A stretch of DNA of 6,830 nucleotides, from NCBI GenBank assembly GCA_035286665.1, contig DATECY010000073.1, positions 1-6,830 of the forward strand, given 5' to 3'. The stretch's first letter is position 1. Each line of letters starts with the position of its first letter. The notes below the pieces were generated by a model. That model worked only from the letters and a program-made list of their open reading frames with translations. It made no database searches and was not told the origin of the DNA. The DNA is from RBG-16-68-21 sp035286665 (GTDB lineage Bacteria; Actinomycetota; Acidimicrobiia; Spongiisociales; UBA11373). Shown piece by piece: positions 5,396-6,830 of this stretch. Both the position numbers and the translations under genes were made by a program.

Positions 5396-6496
5396 ATGCG
5401 CACCCCCACCATGATCACGATTCGCCGCCTTGGCGTCGCCGTCGCACTGGTCGTCGCCGCGGCCGTGCCGGCGGCGTGGGCGCAGCAGGCCGCGCCGTAT
5501 CCCAACAGCAACGACTACCCCTGGTACCAACCTCCGACTCCCAGCGGCCCCACCCACGCATACGGGGAGATGGTGGACTACCCGCTGGCGTTTCCGGTCG
5601 CCGGGCCCCACCACTTCACCGACACGTTCTACTCTCCCCGCTCCTATCCCGACCCGGAACACCATGCCCAGGACCTGATGGCCGACAAGATGGTGCCGGT
5701 GGTCTCGGCGATCACCGGGACCATACGATCGATCAACTGGTCACACGACGAAGAAGACATAGATCCGACGCGGTGTTGCACGCTGGTGATTCGCAGCGAC
5801 GACGGGTGGGAGACCTGGTACCTCCACCTCAACAACGACACCCCGGGCACCGACGACGGGCTGGGGTGGGGCATCTCCCCCGACATCCACATCGGAACCC
5901 GGGTACAGGCGGGTCAGCTGATCGGGTGGGTCGGTGACTCCGGCAACGCCGAGACGACGTCACCCCATCTCCACTTCGAACTCCATGACCCCTACGGTGT
6001 CGCGGTGAACCCGTATCAGGCCCTCCTCGACGCCGAGGCCAACGGTGGGCTCCTGGCCTGCAGCGGTGTCCCGGCGACGATCATCGGTGACGTCGACCAA
6101 GACGGCACGATCACCGGAACGAGCGGCAACGACGTGATCATCGGGACGTCCGGCAACGATGTCATCGACGGCGGCGACGGGAACGACCGGATCTGCGGGC
6201 TCGGAGGAGCCGATGTCATCGACGCCGGTGCCGGTGACGACAAGGTCATCGGCGGGGGAGGTGGCGACACGCTCTACGGCGGTGACGGTAACGACGTGCT
6301 CCTCGCAGGTGGTGGCAGCGACATGATCGACGCAGGCGACGGGAACGACCGCGTCAAGGGCGCCAGAGGGAACGACGAGATCTTCGGAGGAAACGGCGAC
6401 GATCGGCTCTTCGGAGGTGCCGGCAATGACGTCGGCGACGGCGGATCGGGATCCGACCGCTGCGCCGTCGAGAACCCGACTCAGTGCGAGACCTGA
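5396..6496 (+). CDS. Secreted M23 (LytM-type) metallopeptidase with C-terminal RTX calcium-binding repeats
   Basis: The 366-residue product begins with a Sec-type signal peptide: basic MRTPTMITIRRL, a hydrophobic core, then a likely cut after AWA (residue 29). The mature protein should be outside the membrane. Residues about 60-210 are an M23/LytM domain, a zinc endopeptidase family that mostly cuts peptidoglycan cross-bridges. Zinc ligands are seen as His89-x3-Asp93 and His193 of HLHFEL; His191 and His144 (WYLHL) match the family's catalytic histidines, so it looks active. An insertion rich in Asp/Glu and a Cys-Cys pair (127-128) lies in the domain. A DxDxDGxI loop (232-239), like EF-hand or dockerin sites, precedes 13 unbroken RTX nonapeptides (241-357). 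Cys222, 267, 356 and 364 could form disulfides. The ATG at 5396 is the first start after an in-frame TGA at 5384-5386; ATG 5411 is an alternative. M23 domains can also be non-catalytic regulators, and the true substrate is unknown. Confidence 0.9.
   Translation: MRTPTMITIRRLGVAVALVVAAAVPAAWAQQAAPYPNSNDYPWYQPPTPSGPTHAYGEMVDYPLAFPVAGPHHFTDTFYSPRSYPDPEHHAQDLMADKMVPVVSAITGTIRSINWSHDEEDIDPTRCCTLVIRSDDGWETWYLHLNNDTPGTDDGLGWGISPDIHIGTRVQAGQLIGWVGDSGNAETTSPHLHFELHDPYGVAVNPYQALLDAEANGGLLACSGVPATIIGDVDQDGTITGTSGNDVIIGTSGNDVIDGGDGNDRICGLGGADVIDAGAGDDKVIGGGGGDTLYGGDGNDVLLAGGGSDMIDAGDGNDRVKGARGNDEIFGGNGDDRLFGGAGNDVGDGGSGSDRCAVENPTQCET
6116..6466 (+). repeat. 13 tandem 27-base units encoding RTX nonapeptides
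   Basis: Starting at residue 241 of the M23 protein, 13 nine-residue units follow without a gap, 351 bases in all. Every unit has Gly at position 4 and Asp at position 6 of the GGxGxDxUx pattern, for example GGDGNDRIC, GGDGNDVLL and GGNGDDRLF. RTX repeats bind calcium and fold as a parallel beta-roll; that is family knowledge. The last unit (GGSGSDRCA) carries a Cys and the array ends nine residues before the stop. The units differ at the base level, so the array is old or under selection rather than freshly duplicated. Confidence 0.9.
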
Positions 6497-6514
6497 TCCC
6501 GAGCCGGTGATCAG
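6493..6514. terminator. Small hairpin spanning both stop codons of a tail-to-tail gene pair
   Basis: CTGATC (6493-6498) pairs with GATCAG (6509-6514) across a 10-base loop. The left arm contains the TGA stop of the M23 gene and the right arm contains the TGA stop of the minus-strand gene. With only 14 bases between the genes, this is the only place for a shared bidirectional terminator. The stem is short and has no T-tract. Confidence 0.22.
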
Positions 6515-6830
6515 AGCAGGCCGAGAGCGGCCTCCGCCATCGGCGGAACGAGGGCGCCGAGGCCGGCGAACCGCTCGTCTGAGGTTTGTCCCCGCACATA
6601 CCGAATGAAGATCTGCTGGCAGATCACCGCGATCCGAAAGAGCGCCAGCGCCCGATACCAGTCGGCCCGCGATACGTCCAGACCAGTGGCCGCGGCGTAT
6701 CGGTCGGCGATCTCGGCGGTGGTCATCACGTCGCCGAGCACCACCGAATCGGCGGCGGCGAAGGCCGACACGCTGTCGCCGCCCGCCCAGTAGGCGAGCA
6801 TCGTCCCCAGGTCGACCAACGGGTCGCCCA
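6511..6830 (-). CDS. APH-type phosphotransferase, C-terminal part (runs off right edge)
   Basis: The frame is open from the window edge to a TGA at 6513-6511, giving the last about 105 residues of a longer protein. It begins GDPLVDLGTMLAYW, the segment after the catalytic and metal-binding loops in aminoglycoside phosphotransferase-fold (Pfam APH) proteins. It continues with a helical tail containing RADWYRALALFRIAVICQQ, RYVRGQTSDERFAGL and PPMAEAALGLL. This tail is typical of the APH-fold proteins often annotated as phosphotransferase family or ACAD10/11-like, which are common in actinobacteria beside acyl-CoA dehydrogenase genes; these are unlikely to be antibiotic resistance enzymes. The catalytic HGD loop and the DW/DF metal-binding motif lie beyond the edge, so activity cannot be judged. 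The 3' end sits 14 bases from the M23 gene's stop. Confidence 0.8.
   Translation of the reverse strand, partial: GDPLVDLGTMLAYWAGGDSVSAFAAADSVVLGDVMTTAEIADRYAAATGLDVSRADWYRALALFRIAVICQQIFIRYVRGQTSDERFAGLGALVPPMAEAALGLL

Noticed and set aside
4544..5665. 373-residue minus-strand open frame opposite gpsA and the M23 gene
   Set aside because: It runs through two clear genes on the other strand and has a low-complexity Gly/Asp/His/Arg composition without motifs.
6116..6466. The 27-base periodic array as a CRISPR or non-coding tandem repeat
   Set aside because: The period is exactly nine codons in frame, with conserved Gly/Asp positions and variable bases; there are no spacers, and it is fully explained as RTX coding repeats.
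6511..6830. Aminoglycoside resistance gene
   Set aside because: The fragment belongs to the broad APH fold, but its tail resembles the phosphotransferase/ACAD10-11-like group, and the diagnostic catalytic part is outside the window.

Overview
The window comes from a high-GC bacterium, most likely an actinobacterium and possibly an uncultured or marine lineage. The support is the strong G/C preference at third codon positions, start codons sitting 6-7 bases after TANNNT -10 hexamers (a layout typical of actinobacterial leaderless genes), and the protein types present. The lineage is an inference; there is no rRNA or other marker gene here.

Layout: (1) 1-311, minus strand: the N-terminal part of a major facilitator superfamily-like membrane transporter, running off the left edge. 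(2) 312-855: 544 bases without a convincing gene. It holds open frames on both strands that look like gene debris, plus some inverted repeats. (3) 856-2625, plus strand: a complete membrane histidine kinase with about ten predicted transmembrane helices and no response regulator gene in the window. (4) 2626-2904: convergent spacer with two possible RNA hairpins. (5) 2905-4236, minus strand: a PIN-PhoH family ATPase. (6) 4237-4309: a short divergent promoter region with an 11-base palindrome. (7) 4310-5314, plus strand: gpsA, NAD(P)-dependent glycerol-3-phosphate dehydrogenase. (8) 5396-6496, plus strand: a secreted LytM/M23-type metallopeptidase fused to 13 tandem RTX calcium-binding nonapeptides. 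(9) 6511-6830, minus strand: the C-terminal part of an APH-type phosphotransferase, running off the right edge.

The genes do not form one pathway. gpsA and phoH are housekeeping-type genes sharing a divergent control region. The M23-RTX protein is predicted to act outside the membrane on peptidoglycan or another peptide substrate. The histidine kinase stands alone between non-coding stretches and has clearly lower G/C at third positions (68% in a hand count of its first 50 codons, against 88% for phoH and 78% for gpsA). Positions 312-2904 may therefore be a later insertion or a fast-changing segment.

I see no CRISPR array, insertion sequence, rRNA, tRNA or phage module. No unambiguous new multi-gene system is visible. 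The most unusual items are the M23-RTX fusion with its unbroken 13-repeat array and the orphan ten-helix histidine kinase in its compositionally distinct block.
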